Below, piece after piece: positions 22,831 through 34,073 of a DNA stretch of 64,000 nucleotides. The stretch's first letter is position 1. Each line of letters opens with the position of its first letter. Position numbers and translations under genes: made by a program. The notes beneath the pieces were generated by a model. That model did not search any database. It was not told the DNA's origin and saw only the letters and a program-made list of their open reading frames with translations. The stretch is taken from assembly GCA_949825065.1 (NCBI GenBank), contig OX463838.1:7046251-7110250 (forward strand), in the 5' to 3' direction. The stretch comes from Odontocerum albicorne (taxonomy: Eukaryota; Arthropoda; Insecta; Trichoptera; Odontoceridae).

Positions 22831-24540
22831 GCAATATGACAAAATTACAAAATTAGTATCTTAATTTTTGACATACATGTTTTCACTAGTATACACAAAG
22901 AGGATATATTATGTACTCGTATGTATCGTTTTCCACCTAAAAACTTTTCCATTATTTTGTATTCATGAATAGTACAATAGATTAGTATAGTGAAATAAAA
23001 AAAATCCGACGCAATAATATTCGATAGATAATTTGATTATGATTGAAAATAAAACGTTTAACTAAAAAAAAGGTTATTTTATTCTTTTGAATAATATTTT
23101 TTATAATTTATTTTCAAAATTCGTCAAACTTATCTGCCAAGAATAAAACCACTTAATACCGAAAAAAATACCCCCACAAAAAAACTTTTATTGAAAACAA
23201 TTTGCTACAAAGAGAAAATATTAAAATGAATGCTTTAAACGTTGAACACATTTACGTAATTTTTCAAGCAAAATACGAATCCAATCGCCTCTTTTTGCAT
23301 ACTTAATCGGCAACGGGACGGTACAACGGGCCTGACGGACGAGGCATCTGCTATTGACTTTCCACAGCACCATTCACTAATTCCTAGATGGAAACGGAGA
23401 TGGAGAGGGATGAATTCAAATGAACATTAAACACCCCATATCTATAGGGAGGGCCAGTATTTTTTTATTCTTAATTAAAAAAAATGTGTATTCTTCAAAT
23501 ATTTTTTTGACTTTCAAACTGAAACTCACTTAGTGGAAAATATCGAGTTTGAACAAAACGTTTTAAATCATAAAAAATGGAAAAAATAAAAGCATTGGAA
23601 GGATTTTTTCTTTATCTCTGATTTATATTGTAAGCATAACATTTTCGCTGTTCTACTTCATTTCAAACAAACTGGCTGGTTGGAAGAAATTGCTGCATAT
23701 CAAGAAACCCGTCAGTTGAGCAAAGTACACAAAAGAATTGAAATAAAAATGTATATTATCATGAAAGGTTCATATAATAGAAAAACGCATTTGTTCACCT
23801 ATAGTTTATCCATATTGCCTAAGCTGGTTTTCAGGTATAATTTTCAAGATGTAACAAAATTAGTAGTGTTTAATGTTTTTTTACTACAGCAAAAGAAAAA
23901 ATGCGACATCAACAAAATAAAAGACATGTTAAGTGCATTACAATGATACAGTAAGCGATCATGTGTGTCAAATGTGTTTAAAAAAATCCACGGACACTCG
24001 AATATGGGGGCCGCTCTGAATGGGCGGATCATCACTGATGACTACCAAATAAAGGCTTCGGTCGAGAATGACTAGCGCACTGCGCCAAGAAAATTTGATG
24101 AGTAGCTGAAAATATTTTAAACCAGTTGACAAGCAAATAACATCAACATTTAAAAATATCACAATAGAATTTGACCTAAATATATGAAATTAATAATATA
24201 TACTGCAGATATCAAATTAGGCACGACATGAAAAAAACATATAATTATTGAACATTCAGATGTTTTAACAATAATTTTGTAATCGTTTTGCAAGATCTTC
24301 CAGTCAATCAATGTAATTGTTCATATCATTTTAGGATTCAGTATTACTGTATTTCGTTTCTGTCGTAAATAGCTAAGTGTGGTTATTGTCATGTAGCAAT
24401 TTCTCGCAACCAAAAATAAAGATGTTAAAAGGGTGTGAAGTCAAAACCAGGCATCTTACAAACTATGTCACGAAGGTCAATATTATATTGTATTGTATAA
24501 CACTTTCGTTGTATACAGTACAACTAATCTAAAAAGCCAG
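22831..24540. other. Mostly unassigned DNA with short repeat remnants
   Basis: A 40-bp stretch around 23493-23530 (CAAATATTTTTTTGACTTTC) is shared with 21885-21923, so a dispersed repeat is present twice. 23280-23450 is less A+T-rich without an identified source. At 23672 CTGGTTGGAAGAAATTGCT resembles the family J LINE 3' UTR (GGTTGGAAGAGATTGCC). No gene is supported. Confidence 0.4.
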
Positions 24541-24672
24541 AAATATTTTAAAGAGGCCTTAAGTGAAAACTAGACTGAAATCCTTTTTTTAAAACCTGGA
24601 TTCAGCGGGATTTGAACCCACAACCTCCGGGCTGGGAGACAGGCATTTTACCAACTAGGTCATGGTGATCGT
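24541..24672 (-). mobile_element. tRNA-derived SINE, family A copy 1
   Basis: On the minus strand there is an A-box-like TAGTTGGTAAAATGCCTG and a B-box GTGGGTTCAAATCCC at tRNA spacing, followed by a body with CCTCTTTAAAATAT (reverse complement of ATTTTAAAGAGG). The whole unit is shared with 57946-58082. It would be transcribed by RNA polymerase III and mobilised by a LINE partner. Confidence 0.75.
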
Positions 24673-25001
24673 TGCATATGTTTAAACCAACATGAAATGT
24701 AAAAAACAAATGAAATACAAACATTTATATGTTTAAGGAAAAAAAATACCGGAGTTAGAGTTTGAATTTTTTTATTCACAATTCTTAATAAACTTTATTT
24801 TGTATAAAAACGTACAGAACATTTGTTTTCAACAAGAGACCCATCGTCGTTTCCTTGTAGCGCCAAGTATTAGCAATACGCGAAAAGACAAAAATAGTGT
24901 GCATACCATTACTTGCTCAAATATAAAATCATGTTTCAAAAGCATTTTAAATTAATATCTGATTTTTTTTTCTGAACATTGATTTAAGTGAATTCTTAAA
25001 A

Positions 25002-25735
25002 CTTCTTCTCCCTGGATCCATCCCAACTCACTGTCTGCGAAGATTTCAAAATACATGGATGATTTTAAATTCTTTAAAAAAGATTTTTTTAAATTTAAAA
25101 TCATCCATATATTTTTATTGCAATATTTTAAAGATGACATTAGAGAAATTCATCATTTTATTAGAATTCTAATTAATGTATTCAAACATATGCTACAATC
25201 TTCTTCTCCCTGGCTCCATCCCAACTCACTGTCTGCGAAGACTGTTGGGGTCAGCTCTCTTCGTCCTCTTCGACCAAAAATCCTTCGGTTTTTTGGTCTT
25301 TATTCACTCATTCGTTATATATGCCCAAACCCCCTCTCTCCCTGGCTCCATCCCAACTCATTATCTGCGAAGACTGTTGGGGTCAGCTTTCCTCGTCCTC
25401 AGGTTGTATGCTCTTCTGTCCCGGACTACGTCCCCCAGGCCGTGCCTCTGCATCAGGTTATCTTTTTGCACCACCCATGAATTTTTTGGTCTTCCTCTGG
25501 TTGTTATTCGAAAAAGGTCCATGGAGATTGCCTGGTTCACAATGTGATCGGGTGCTCTGCATCAAACATGCCCATACCATCTGAATCGCATCTCCTCCAT
25601 CTTGCTGTTGATGTCTGTAACACCTAGGTTTCCACGAATGCGTGAGTTTTTTATTTTGTCTCTTAGGGACACACCAGCTGACCATCTTAGCATGCGCATT
25701 TCAGTAGTTTCTAGTTGCTTAAAAACTGCTGTGAA
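25002..25735 (-). mobile_element. RTE-type LINE 3' end with extra copies of its terminus
   Basis: Minus translation from 25735 reads KQLETTEMRMLRWSAGVSLR, then DKIKNSRIRGNLGVTDINSK, MEEMRFRWYGHV*, TTRGRPKNSW and RDRRAYNLRTRKADPNSLRR. This is the C-terminal end of an RTE-type ORF2, with a stop where tryptophan is expected after WYGHV. The terminal piece (plus strand CTCCCTGG.TCCATCCCAACT followed by CTGCGAAGA) is present three times, at about 25006, 25207 and 25340, so the 3' end has been duplicated locally. Confidence 0.75.
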
Positions 25736-25739
25736 TTCT

Positions 25740-26017
25740 TAAAACGAATAAACGAAATAAAAAAGGCTTAACCTGCTGCTTTTATTTTACTGACTTTAGT
25801 GAGTATGTGCGCGATATATAAAATATCTAAACAATCACAAGGTAATTTGTTCATAGCACTGTTAAGGATGGAAAAATGGAAGATAAGAAATACGAAATAA
25901 GCCCTTAAGGTGCAAAAGCCGCTCTGGAAGACTTTTCCAGTCTTCATTTAATAATGATATATTATTAAAAGTTAAGACATTAACACTGTGGAAGTTAAAA
26001 TACATTTCAATTTGTAA
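25740..26017. other. Intergenic DNA, nothing recognised
   Basis: No gene or repeat recognised between the RTE tail and the foldback. Confidence 0.4.
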
Positions 26018-26175
26018 AGTCAAACACTGTTTACTCCGCTTTATATAAAGTTATAACCCTACCGGTTTCAAGGTTTTCATCTTAGTCTTGTTTATGTTCC
26101 CCTGATGATGAAGTGAAAACCTTGAAACCGGTAAGATTATACCGTTACGTAAAGTGGAATAAACAGTGTTTGACT
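26018..26175. repeat. Foldback element, 63-bp imperfect arms
   Basis: The left arm (26018-26080, AGTCAAACACTGTTTACTCC…) pairs with the right arm (26113-26175) over about 63 bp with several mismatches; ACCGGTTTCAAGGTTTTCA is shared perfectly. A solitary arm end lies at 20580-20604, so this is a dispersed sequence. It could be a small MITE or two inverted copies of a SINE-like unit. Confidence 0.75.
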
Positions 26176-26814
26176 ATAGAAATTGCAAGAATTAGTAATG
26201 ATGGTTAACTGTTTTATTAATTCTTAATATATTATGTTAATAAAATATTAACGTAGTATATTACAGAAATAATAGAAAAGATCAGTCTCATAATAAGTAA
26301 AATGAGTAAAAAATCTTGAAATTATGAACAAAGCAGATTTTGACACAAGCGGTCTCACAGAGCGGGTTTTACACCTTGACGACTCCAATATTGTAGAGCC
26401 ATTGAGATGTGGTGTTGAAAGTGGATGCTGCGCTTTTCGTGGGATACCAAACACCAACATCTATATCATAAAAAAAATTGGCACTAACCGAAAGGATTCG
26501 GATAAAATGTATGATATGAAATCTTAACATACTCAGAGCATTTCACCCAAAAAGGCAACAAAAGTATTGAGAAGTTAGTAATCATGTATACAGTTATAGG
26601 AAACGTGCAAGATGAAGTCATCATCATCGTTGCTGGGCCTCACTGTCAAGGATCCTCTCGTCATTCCAAAGTCAATTCAGTTGGAAACCATAGCTGCACC
26701 GTGGATTTTTTTTAGGGAGTGAGTGAACAAACTCACCGACTTTGTACTGGATCCCGATGGCAAACCGAGGTGAAACAATCGAAGAACACCGGAATGTTCT
26801 TTTTTCTCTTTTTG
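26176..26814. other. Intergenic DNA, nothing recognised
   Basis: A+T-rich with a less A+T-rich part at 26330-26460. No gene is supported. Confidence 0.4.
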
Positions 26815-26950
26815 AAATACATGACCGAAGTCATGTGTATCCTTATACCCCCTAACACTAGGCGGAAAAAATGCCTGTGTCATTCGAGGGGTAAAGCATA
26901 GCGTGGAGATTGAACCGGTGACCTTTCTCACGAAAGTCCAATGGGTTACT
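26815..26950 (-). mobile_element. tRNA-derived SINE, family B copy 1 (degenerate)
   Basis: It aligns with 29603-29752 over ATGACCGAAGTC, GTATCC.TA, AC.CTGTGT.TTCGAGGGG, AGCGTGG and the A/B-box region. On the minus strand the B-box is GGTTCAATCTCC, degraded compared with copy 2. Confidence 0.65.
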
Positions 26951-26955
26951 GAAAT

Positions 26956-27483
26956 GCAAGAGAAACGACTCCTGCACGATAGACTAGCTGAAGAAAGTAG
27001 TTAATAATCTCTTTAAACGTTGCCTTCGACACGTCTCAGAATTGTAGAAGATGATGGATGTTCAGCGTTAAGCACACGGGGAAAAATAAGAATAATCTGT
27101 TATCACAAGAAAATTTTCAAAAATGATTAAGTTTAATTTCATGCTACCTTCTCCCCTGTCTAAGTTGCTGAAACCGATTCTCAATCTTAATCTTCTAATA
27201 AAGCGTACGACATCACTCTTACTTATAAAACGAGGATTGATGTGACTATGGAATTATGCAGAAAGCAAGGTTAGAAAACATTGTTATATTTACTCGTATA
27301 ATAGATGTCAAATTATTAGAACTTCAATTTTGTTTATTTTATAATTCAAGAATTTAAATGTTTTTTTTTATATTCTTCTGATTAAAAGGTAATTGTTTAA
27401 CCATGCGATGATTTTGCCAAACTGTTATTGAAGCTTGTTGACGTGACTTTGTAAAAGTATACGTTAAAGAAAAAACCCGACCC
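26956..27483. other. Intergenic DNA, nothing recognised
   Basis: No gene or repeat recognised before the 45-bp array. Confidence 0.45.
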
Positions 27484-28246
27484 ACATTTACATGCACATA
27501 TATCACGACGTTTCAATGGGATTATATGTATTTTACATGCACATATATCACGACGTTTCAATGGGATTATATGTATTTTACATGCATATATATCACGACG
27601 TTTCAACGGGATTATATGTATTTTACATGCACATATATCACGACGTTTCAATGGGATTATATGTATTTTACATGCACATATATCACGACGTTTCAATGGG
27701 ATTATATGTATTTTACATGCACATATATCACGACGTTTCAATGGGATTATATGTATTTTACATGCACATATATCACGACGTTTCTATGGAATTATATGTA
27801 TTTTACATGCACATATATCACGACGTTTCAATGGAATTATGTGTATTTTACATGCACATATATCACGACGTTTCAATGGGATTATATGTATTTTACATGC
27901 ACATATATCACGACGTTTCAATGGGATTATATGTATTTTACATGCACATATATCACGACGTTTCAATGGGATTATATGTATTTTACATGCACATATATCA
28001 CGACGTTTCAATGGGATTATATGTATTTTACATGCACATATATCACGACGTTTCAATGGAATTATATGTATTTTACATGCACATATATCACGACGTTTCA
28101 ATGGGATTATATGTATTTTACATGCACATATATCACGACGTTTCTATGGAATTATATGTATTTTACATGCACATATATCACGACGTTTCAATGGGATTAT
28201 ATGTATTTTACATGCACATATATCACGACGTTTCAATGGGAATATA
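27484..28246. repeat. 45-bp minisatellite, about 17 copies, open in several frames
   Basis: The unit carries ACATGCACATATATCACGAC then GTTTCAATGGGATTATATGT. Only a few positions vary (CAATGG/CTATGG, GGG/GGA). Because 45 is a multiple of three and lacks stops, all three plus frames and one minus frame are open through most of the array. They give 15-residue repeats such as MHIYHDVSMGLYVFY. I regard these as artefacts of the repeat. No promoter, intron or conserved domain supports a gene. Confidence 0.95.
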
Positions 28247-28475
28247 TGTATTTTTTAAGACAGTATTTAGAGATGAAATATATACAACATATGATTGATA
28301 TTGCTAAAAACTATAAATAACGTTATTTTGATATTTTATTAAGTCATGAAATCAAAATGTGATAAGACGATAGTCAATAATAGTATTTTAGTACCAACTT
28401 TGATAAATGGGAGTGAAGTAGAAAAATACTAAAAAGAACCGAATTAATTGAAATCTTAAATTAATTTAATTAATT

Positions 28476-28520
28476 ACCGCACACATTAATTAATTAAATT
28501 AATTAATTAATGTGTGCGGT
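28476..28520. repeat. 45-bp near-perfect palindrome
   Basis: ACCGCACACATTAATTAATT… at 28476 is matched by its reverse complement ending at 28520 (22-bp arms around one central base). TGTGTGCGGTWTATTATGGG recurs at 28511 and 28594, so one arm is also part of a direct repeat. Confidence 0.9.
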
Positions 28521-28624
28521 TTATTATGGGATGAACATTTTTGGTTTAATTTTTGTTTAATTTTTGGTTTTACTTTTGTTTTTATTCTTATGATTGTGTG
28601 CGGTATATTATGGGATGAATAAGT

Positions 28625-29117
28625 TTGGTCTTTCTGGAGTGATGATGTGCGAAGAGTTTGATTTCGCATGATGTTTCCAGTTGGAATTGAGTGTCACTGT
28701 TTGTCAGGTTGATGAGAACGTGCAACGGGGTTTTGTTTTTGTGTAATCAAAAATCGGAAAGAAGTATCGATTTATTTTTCATGCTAAATATCCTCAGTGA
28801 GATACAGGCAAAAGCCTAGTTTACTGGAGATACTACAAATGAAAGGCGACAAACCCAGATCCATTAAAATAATGTATGTCTAAATTAAATTACCTGTTGT
28901 TTTTTCGCAAATTATGTATATTTTTTGTCATATGTAATAATAAATAAATTAATAAATAAATGGGGAAGAAATACGTTTACAAAGAAGAAAACATTGGGTG
29001 ATAATGTACGATAGAATAATGAATATAAAGAAGGGATGAATGAGAGTTTAGGGTTGAAGTGTAAAGTTACATGAAGAAAGCTCTCTGAAATAGTTCAGGC
29101 ATGTAACATAGAACGAA
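28625..29117. other. Intergenic DNA, nothing recognised
   Basis: No supported gene. Includes short AATAAATAAAT runs at about 28940. Confidence 0.4.
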
Positions 29118-29290
29118 TATTCAAAGACTAACAAAATAAATATACAGTGCGAACGTTAAAGTAATATTTGAGAGAGTCAGACCAAAAAAATTAAGGTTGA
29201 ATCAAGTGAAGGGTATTTTTAAATAAGAAAACGTTCAAAGTAAGAGAAATTCTAAGAGTTGTATAAGAAAGTGTATTGCATATAAAATAG
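29118..29290 (+). pseudogene. LINE ORF2 C-terminal fragment
   Basis: The plus-strand frame reads NIQRLTK*IYSANVKV, then RVRPKKLRLNQVKGIF and NVQSKRNSKSCIRKCIAYKI. It lines up with the RLTKQIYRANV / RGRPRK / CMRKCMNVNEA series of the fragment at 32045-32245. Two stops are present. Confidence 0.65.
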
Positions 29291-29602
29291 GCGAATAATG
29301 TAGATTGAGATAGGAAAGTCAATCTCTATGTTTTCTCTCATTACCCTGACAGAAAAATGGCGTAATAGAATGTACAATATATAAAAAATTGAGTTATTAA
29401 TTTCATTATTTTTGCTAATGAAATTGACACAATTTGGCAATAATTACAATATCTCAAATTAATCAAAGAAAAAAATAGATGTACTCGTACACCAAATGAA
29501 TATTTTATATGATTATAGTAAAAAAATCAGTTTAAAAATATGTTAAAAATAAAATTAATATAATAGAAATATTCAATTAATCTTTTCTTTTTTAAAGAAA
29601 AG

Positions 29603-29752
29603 ATATGACCGAAGTCCTAGGTATCCGTATGCTCTCGAACACTCGGTGGAAAAAGTACCTGTGTTGTTCGAGGGGAGTAGCACAGCGTGGGGTTCGAACC
29701 GACGACCTTCCGCACGGAAGTCTAGTGCGTTACCGCTCGGTCATGCACCATT
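29603..29752 (-). mobile_element. tRNA-derived SINE, family B copy 2
   Basis: On the minus strand GACCGAGCGGTAACGCACTA (A-box region) and TCGGTTCGAACCCCAC (good B-box) are at tRNA spacing, followed by the family B body with CCCCTCGAACAACACAGGTA. It retains better promoter boxes than copy 1. Confidence 0.75.
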
Positions 29753-30000
29753 GAAAAAACATCTTACGTCAAATCCAACTGAGTGTTTTTTTGATATAAC
29801 TTTAAAAGGATTGTTGAGTTAAGATAATCAATTAATCTAAATAAATTCTTCACTCAATTTACGTATTTTTAAAATCGAGGAAAGAACGCGTGTAGTCGTA
29901 AATTATTCACATTTAATGATTTCAGTAACTTACGAATAGCTTGGCTTTTTTCTTAGCTCATTGTTTAGATATATGTAAACGAGTAGAACGACTAATAGTT
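29753..30000. other. Intergenic DNA, nothing recognised
   Basis: Short A+T-rich stretch without recognised features. Confidence 0.4.
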
Positions 30001-30458
30001 AACTACCATCGTAGAATAGATTAAAGTTCAACTCCAAGAACTACCACCGTAGAGTAGATTAAAGTTCAACTCCAAGAACTACCATCGTAGAGTAGATTAA
30101 AGTTCAACTCCAAGAACTACCATCGTAGAGTAGATTAAAGTTCAGCTCCAAGAACTACCATCGTAGAGTAGATTAAAGTTCAACTCCAAGAACTACCATC
30201 GTAGAGTAGATTTAAGTTCAGCTCCAAGAACTACCATCGTAGAGTAGATTAAAGTTCAACTCCAAGAACTACCATCGTAGAGTAGATTTAAGTTCAACTC
30301 CAAGAACTACCATCGTAGAGTAGATTAAAGTTCAACTCCAAGAACTACCATCGTAGAGTAGATTTAAGTTCAACTCCAAGAACTACCATCGTAGAGTAGA
30401 TTTAAGTTCAACTCCAAGAACTACCATCGTAGAGTAGATTTAAGTTCAACTCCAAGAA
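30001..30458. repeat. 38-bp minisatellite, 12 copies
   Basis: The unit contains AACTACCATCGTAGAGTAGA followed by TTAAAGTTCAACTCCAAG. Variants TTTAAG, CAGCTCC and GAATAGA are distributed along the array. CTACCATCGTAG is an internal dyad in each unit. Confidence 0.95.
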
Positions 30459-30765
30459 CGTTCAACAAAATCGTTAATAGTTTAAACAAGAGCGTGCTTT
30501 GGAAATACTGCTGTAGCAAAATGTAAAAGTTCGGTGTAAAAATAAAGCATTTACATGTTAAAAGAAAGTATTAGCTGTCAAGTCAACATACATACATCCT
30601 TAAGTCAAAGCCAACTTGGTTTTATTTTTTTCTTTTATAAAGCTGATTATTTTTTATAATTATTTTCCTCCCCTTTTTATTCTATAGTAATTTCCGAATG
30701 CAAACATTTAAAAAGCAGTTATTTTTAATATTTTTCGAAGAGTCTACTGTTACACATAAGTGACA

Positions 30766-30840
30766 GTCTATGCAGCCTACGTGGTAAGATGCCAGACTTT
30801 CAGTCAAAGAGTTGCGGTTTCGATTCCTGACGATACCCGA
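30766..30840 (+). repeat. tRNA-like SINE head
   Basis: An A-box-like CCTACGTGGTAAGATGCCAG and a B-box-like GCGGTTTCGATTCCTG (one extra T) are present at near-tRNA spacing. No acceptor stem forms. Probably a SINE copy. Confidence 0.45.
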
Positions 30841-32044
30841 TTTCTTTCATTAAAATGGGTTACATTCTGATGTTCCTATAAGTCTATTCAAGACATCTGA
30901 CAAAAAACTCGCCAGGATATGTGTAGCAGCAAAAATATTATTCAAAAATAATTTTATTTAAAATTAGTTTTATTGAAATGGGTGTTTTAATTAATTTTCT
31001 TAAGTGTAGCTGTAAAAATAGCATTTTCTTAAAAAGAAAAATATATTACAGTTATAAATTTATTTTACTCTGTAATATCATTTTGTTTCTGGTTTAATGA
31101 CGGTTTTAAGAGCATGAAACCAGATTTTCTTGAAAATTCTAAAGAAAACTCGACGTATTCAAAGAAACGCTCGCCATTTAGAGATAACTCAACAAGAGCC
31201 GATGTGAAAAGCAAGGAGAACAATTGTAATAAATTTTATAACTACAAAAGATGTGGTAGATAATCGCAAAAAATATTTTAAAATTTTTCATATTGTTTTT
31301 TTTAAATTGCTTTTGCATGAAGACGTAAATTCAGTACGTAAGGCGGTTTGCATTTGTCTTAAAAATATATGGATAAACTTTAAATTTAACAAAAATAAAT
31401 GTCGATAAATACACAACAGTTTTTCTTAAACTTTATTTCATCAACCAACCAACATTACATAGTTCAAACGTAAATTTTAACGTTAAGAGGGTTAATCCAA
31501 ATAGCTTATTTATTCAAAAGTTTTGTAGAACTTGAAAGTGATAAATACGATTTTTTTGTCGCATCTCGAGTTTCGAACCGCACCATCAAGTTCATCCTCA
31601 GATTAATTCAACATTGATTTGTAATCCATTCAACCAAAGAAACATGTGAAGGGTACGCAGTGAAGAATGTATCTAGTGGAAATATTGACAGAAGTACTTA
31701 CTTATTTTAAAATGTATGATTGTTAAAAAAAACTTCGCACAAACTAAATCTCATATTCAGTGGCTCAATTTTATTAAGACAAATAAAACACAAGCATGAA
31801 CAATAATTGAGATCACCGTATATTTAATGTAAACGTTAAAAAAAAACATGGTGTATATAAATTAACATGACGTGATGCAATAAGATTTTCAAACCAGAAT
31901 TAAAGAACACTTAAGTATCGATTACATGATATATTTGTTTTCATTTTACAGCCTTATGTTAAGATACATACTAGTAGTTTCAATATCATTCCAAGGAAAA
32001 TTTTACGTATTGTAAGTAACGTTAAATTTTCGTAAATCGAATGA
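30841..32044. other. Intergenic DNA, nothing firmly recognised
   Basis: A+T-rich. A 48-codon open frame at about 31109-31265 is polar and lysine-rich with no known domain, and I do not call it. Confidence 0.45.
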
Positions 32045-32245
32045 ATAAATGCAGAAAGACTAACAAAACAAATAGACCGTGCAAATGTGAGTAGAAAGCG
32101 TGGTAGAGGAAGACCAAGGAAAATGTGGTTGAATCTAGTGAAATATATCTCGAAGTCAGGAAAAATTAGACGTAAGAGAACTCGTAAAATATGTATGAGA
32201 AAGTGTATGAATGTGAATGAAGCGAGATATATTATATGTGTCAAG
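32045..32245 (+). pseudogene. LINE ORF2 C-terminal fragment, WFGH/RGRPRK family
   Basis: An uninterrupted frame reads NAERLTKQIDRANVSRKRGR, then GRPRKMWLNLV, RRKRTRKICM and RKCMNVNEARYI. This is the conserved end of a common insect LINE ORF2: the basic RGRGRPRK linker and the CMNVNEAR block. It starts just after where WFGHVKRM would be, so the copy is cut at its 5' side. It is short but not obviously decayed. Confidence 0.75.
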
Positions 32246-33045
32246 ATAGAAACATCTATATTCTTTCAGTGTACTTCAACAGGGAATGCCATGATGGTAT
32301 GTATGTTTTTATGTATGATTAGATTTCCTGACGTTGAGTTTGGTAAAGGAGCATGAAATTATATAATTTTGCAATTACTTGAGCTTATTTTGATGTTCTT
32401 TTAACGTTTTGTCATGTATCGGCGTTAAAATGTTTTAAATTTATTTCAAGTATACCCGCACATCCAACGTGTTATGAAAAGGTATAGAATAGCATTCATA
32501 ATATTATTTTACAGCACATATTCATTAATTTTAGTCCTTCGTGAGAGTGAGCTAAGGTGAAGGGTTGCCGGTTTGGTCGATAAACTCACACAAACACTGC
32601 TGTATCGGCCCGCGAAGCCTTAGCTTATTTATTAACGGCCAGAAAGCGATCGATCCTGCCAAGGCAACTCTTCGGTCGGTCGCGCTTACGCTGAACTTTT
32701 ATACTGAAATTTAGAATTCAGCGTGTGAAATGAGTATAGCCAGGAAAATAAATTTTGTTTGAAGCGAACAAGCATATACCGAGTAAATTTACAATAATGT
32801 ATGACTTGATGTCGTGATTTGAACAGTAGAGTTTTATTATTGAGATTTTTCATCAATTTTTCAATGTATTTATTTATCCAACTGTTTCACTACCTGTAAT
32901 TCGAACGAAATATATATTTTATAAAAGCTAATTTCAAGTCTTTAAAAGATGTATTCATATTTATGCTAGCAAAAAACATTTTTTTATAGTTTATCCAATA
33001 AATTACTTTTTATTTTGAACGCAAGGAAATACTTGTAAGCAAAAT
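32246..33045. other. Intergenic DNA with a less A+T-rich patch
   Basis: The segment 32530-32720 is noticeably richer in G+C (CGGCCCGCGAAGCC, GGTCGGTCGCGC) than its flanks. I find no second copy, tRNA boxes or coding similarity. Confidence 0.35.
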
Positions 33046-33069
33046 CGCCTTCTTCTTCCTAGTGTCATG

Positions 33070-33387
33070 TCAGGTCCCCCCAACGTTGACTATCACCTGA
33101 GAGTAAGCATCTTTGTCCCCGGCAGCCCGAAAGTGATCCCCAACGCTCCTTATACCAGTCCAATCGCGTATATTGCGGAACCAGGATATTTGCCTCCTGC
33201 CAACACCTCTTCGACCCTCTATTTTGCCTTGGATGATCAGGTGCAGTAATTTGTACTTTACTCCTCTAAGTAGATGACCCAAATAGGACACCTTACGGAT
33301 TTTAATATAAGTCAGTATCTCTATCAACTTTGGGTCTTTGAAGAACCCTTGTGTAAAAAATTGCCAATTGTGTATATTTCTTGTCAT
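33070..33387 (-). pseudogene. LINE ORF2 C-terminal end, second family
   Basis: An open 105-codon frame on the minus strand ends at the TGA at 33070-33072. It shows YLGHLLRG, LLHLIIQGKIEGRRGVGRRQ, SWFRNIRDWTGIRS and an AYSQVIVNV end. These are the hallmarks of an insect LINE ORF2 tail distinct from the WFGHVKRM family. Past the stop the element ends in an A/G-rich tail (plus strand CCTTCTTCTTCCTAG, about 33047-33062). It is 5'-truncated, so it cannot work. Confidence 0.85.
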
Positions 33388-33429
33388 GTGTAAAATGTAA
33401 ATTACCTACGAAAGTACGATCATATAACT

Positions 33430-34073
33430 TCATACCGGAAGGCATTGAACTGGTTGAATGTTAGAAATAGACGCCAAATTCATAGACTGTCTCTATTGTA
33501 TAATATCCTTAACTGTCCCGCCGCACCCTCTTATCTCGCCAAAAAAAATTCAGCGTCTTTCCAATCATGGATTGGCGCTACGCTCAAACAGAGATTGTTT
33601 ATTGGCCTTTCCAGTTCATCGTTCTTCTTTCTTTACATCGTCATTTACTGTCCATGCAGTGAGACTTTGGAATCAGTTACAAACCAATATAAGACTCGCT
33701 CCGTCCTTGGCATGCTTTAAGAAGCGACTGAAAAAACTCTTAATTTTTAGTCAGTAAAATAACGTGTTTCATTCCTGATTTTTCTTTTCCTTTCCTCTCC
33801 ATCATCCTTTCCTTTCCTTTTGATTGATGATATCTCACTTTATATGAAAAATAATATTCGGGTGATTGTCCGTCTTTGTGGGATTCGTGGGCATGTTCTC
33901 GCGTATATGTTTATGGATTTCATGGGGATGGATAGTCATTTGAATGATTTATGCGACCACGTAACTTGCTTCATTTACTTTTGTCTGGTTGGTTGGAAGA
34001 GATTGCCACCTGGCAATAAGCCCGCCAGATTGTATTGCAATAAAAGTGTTAAATAAATAAATAAATAAAATAA
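33430..34073 (+). mobile_element. LINE 3' end, family J copy B
   Basis: The most complete family J copy. ORF2 C-terminus: NWLNVRNRRQIHRLSLLYNI in one frame, then after an A-run at about 33541 a shift of frame to RLSNHGLALRSNRDCLLAFP, VHAVRLWNQLQTNIRLAPSL and CFKKRLKKLLIFSQ, with a stop at 33755-33757. The 3' UTR follows with GTCTGGTTGGTTGGAAGAGA and ends in (TAAA)n. Very close to copy A at 11489. Confidence 0.85.

Noticed and set aside
24600..24660. Possible functional tRNA gene on the minus strand
   Set aside because: A- and B-box-like sequences are present but there is no acceptor stem, and the same unit with the same body recurs at 57.9-58.1 kb, so it is a SINE.
26100..26135. Possible hammerhead ribozyme (CTGATGA … GAAA)
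   Set aside because: The spacing between CTGATGA and GAAA leaves no room for a stem II and the flanking helices do not pair as required. The region is better explained as a foldback arm.
27492..28320. Long open frames of 264 and 268 codons over the 45-bp array
   Set aside because: They exist only because the 45-bp unit lacks stops in several frames on both strands. No domain, start context or splice signal supports them.
31109..31265. 48-codon open frame with polar, lysine-rich product
   Set aside because: No recognisable domain, no clear splice or polyadenylation context. The length is within chance for this composition.
33820..34056. 78-codon open frame on the plus strand
   Set aside because: It lies entirely within the LINE family J 3' UTR and also occurs, disrupted, in copy A.
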